From positions 1 to 62,442 of the forward strand of contig DATCHW010000057.1 in the NCBI GenBank assembly GCA_036508135.1: a stretch of 62,442 nucleotides of DNA. The letters run 5' to 3'. The translations under genes and the position numbers were made by a program. A model generated the notes under the pieces. The model did no database searches, was not told where the DNA came from, and was given only the letters and a program-made list of their open reading frames with translations. This DNA comes from DATCHW01 sp036508135. GTDB taxonomy: Bacteria > Bacteroidota > Ignavibacteria > Tepidaquicellales > Tepidaquicellaceae. This document shows positions 61,942 to 62,442 of this stretch, piece by piece (within the stretch, counting starts at the first letter, position 1; every line of letters begins with the position of its first letter).

Positions 61942-62442
61942 ATGAAAAAAACAACTTTTACAATACTCATTCATTATTTCTCGGTTCGCTGGCTTATCGG
62001 GATATCGCTTTGCTCAACATTGATGTTAGGGAACTGTTATTCACAATGGTATCAGCAGAATTCAGGTACAACAGTGGATTTTACCTGTGTACGGTTTATC
62101 AACGAAAATACCGGATGGGTTTGCGGGAATGGCGGAGTTATACTCAAAACTACAAACGCAGGAAAAAATTGGTTTTTCAACAATAACTCTGTTCCGAATA
62201 AACCATACTCAAAAATATTCCCGATTGATTCAAATATAGTTTATTGTATTGGATATTTCAGAACTATTATAAAATCTACTAATGGAGGTAATAATTGGCA
62301 GATAATTCGTGATGGACCATTTGCAGAAGGAAATTCATATCGTGCGTGTTATTTTATCAATGAAAATACAGGCTGGATTTCAGGAACAGGTTTTACAGTT
62401 TTAAAAACGACTGACGGCGGTTCTTCTTTCGACTCTATTCCA
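61942..62442 (+). CDS. Secreted YCF48-like protein, truncated by window end
   Basis: 167 codons are visible and the frame runs off the window. It encodes a signal peptide whose core (HYFSVRWLIGISLCSTLML) is built from a diverged family F DNA repeat read in frame. YCF48-like repeats follow, with TTNAGKNW, STNGGNNW and TTDGGSSF and GWVCGNGGV/GWISGTGF strands. By analogy with its neighbours a type IX tail is expected beyond the window, but that is not seen. ATG at 61942 is the only sensible start. Confidence 0.85.
   Translation, partial: MKKTTFTILIHYFSVRWLIGISLCSTLMLGNCYSQWYQQNSGTTVDFTCVRFINENTGWVCGNGGVILKTTNAGKNWFFNNNSVPNKPYSKIFPIDSNIVYCIGYFRTIIKSTNGGNNWQIIRDGPFAEGNSYRACYFINENTGWISGTGFTVLKTTDGGSSFDSIP

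Noticed and set aside
1..62442. rRNA, tRNA or other classical structured RNA genes
   Set aside because: No T-loop-like GGTTCGAATCC segment with matching acceptor arms and no rRNA-like sequence was found on reading both strands.

Overview
The window is an AT-rich chromosomal segment, most likely from a member of the Bacteroidota/Chlorobiota lineage close to Ignavibacteria or Kapabacteria. Three things point there. At least eight predicted secreted proteins end in the type IX secretion sorting tail (QNYPNPFNPxTKI followed by a short beta-sandwich). The recognisable promoters have the Bacteroidota form TTG-N20-TAnnTTTG. Several good genes use TTG starts, sometimes with a clear Shine-Dalgarno. 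No rRNA or tRNA gene was seen, and no type IX machinery gene is present.

Layout. 0.35-4.6 kb: RND efflux pump and adaptor, minus strand. 4.8-5.4 kb: small YqiA-like esterase. 5.4-22.2 kb: an accessory stretch crowded with dispersed repeats. It carries two DUF4143 AAA ATPases, a HEPN/MNT pair, an HTH-Fic fusion, a hicB with a frameshifted hicA, and two large minus-strand T9SS-secreted proteins. The two secreted genes share promoter, long leader, C-terminal half and terminator but have different N-terminal cargo. 22.2-28.3 kb: haem-binding protein, a 38-bp tandem array, then mtaB, sixA, an orphan ABC ATPase, enoyl-CoA hydratase and a HisC-like aminotransferase. 28.4-29.9 kb: abiEi/abiEii with a palindromic promoter-operator. 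30-38.9 kb: COG2309 peptidase, DUF192 protein and malQ, a LamG/P-domain T9SS protein, and a minus-strand operon of two GcvH-like proteins followed by a RhaD-like aldolase. 39.8-44.9 kb: methylmalonyl-CoA epimerase, uvrC, a RelB-type antitoxin with a frameshifted YafQ-type toxin, lplA, and an M42 peptidase. 45-62.4 kb: T9SS cargo proteins (Omp28-like, FG-GAP/ASPIC, four YCF48-like) interspersed with a methyltransferase, NmrA-like protein, MBOAT/SGNH acetylation pair and rarA.

What stands out. (1) Dispersed hairpin or heptamer repeats, normally intergenic, appear in frame inside the T9SS proteins at the same variable loops, and one forms the signal peptide of the last gene. (2) The 9.7-kb and 18.7-kb secreted genes look like one expression cassette with swapped cargo, including a conserved leader of nearly 400 nt. 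(3) Both recognisable RNase toxins (HicA, YafQ) carry a single-base frameshift while their antitoxins are intact. (4) Promoters of the toxin-antitoxin and DUF4143 ATPase genes carry inverted repeats over the -33/-7 region, and two of these end exactly at the start codon. (5) An operon encodes two paralogous GcvH-like proteins without the lipoyl lysine. All calls are from reading the sequence; no database search was run.
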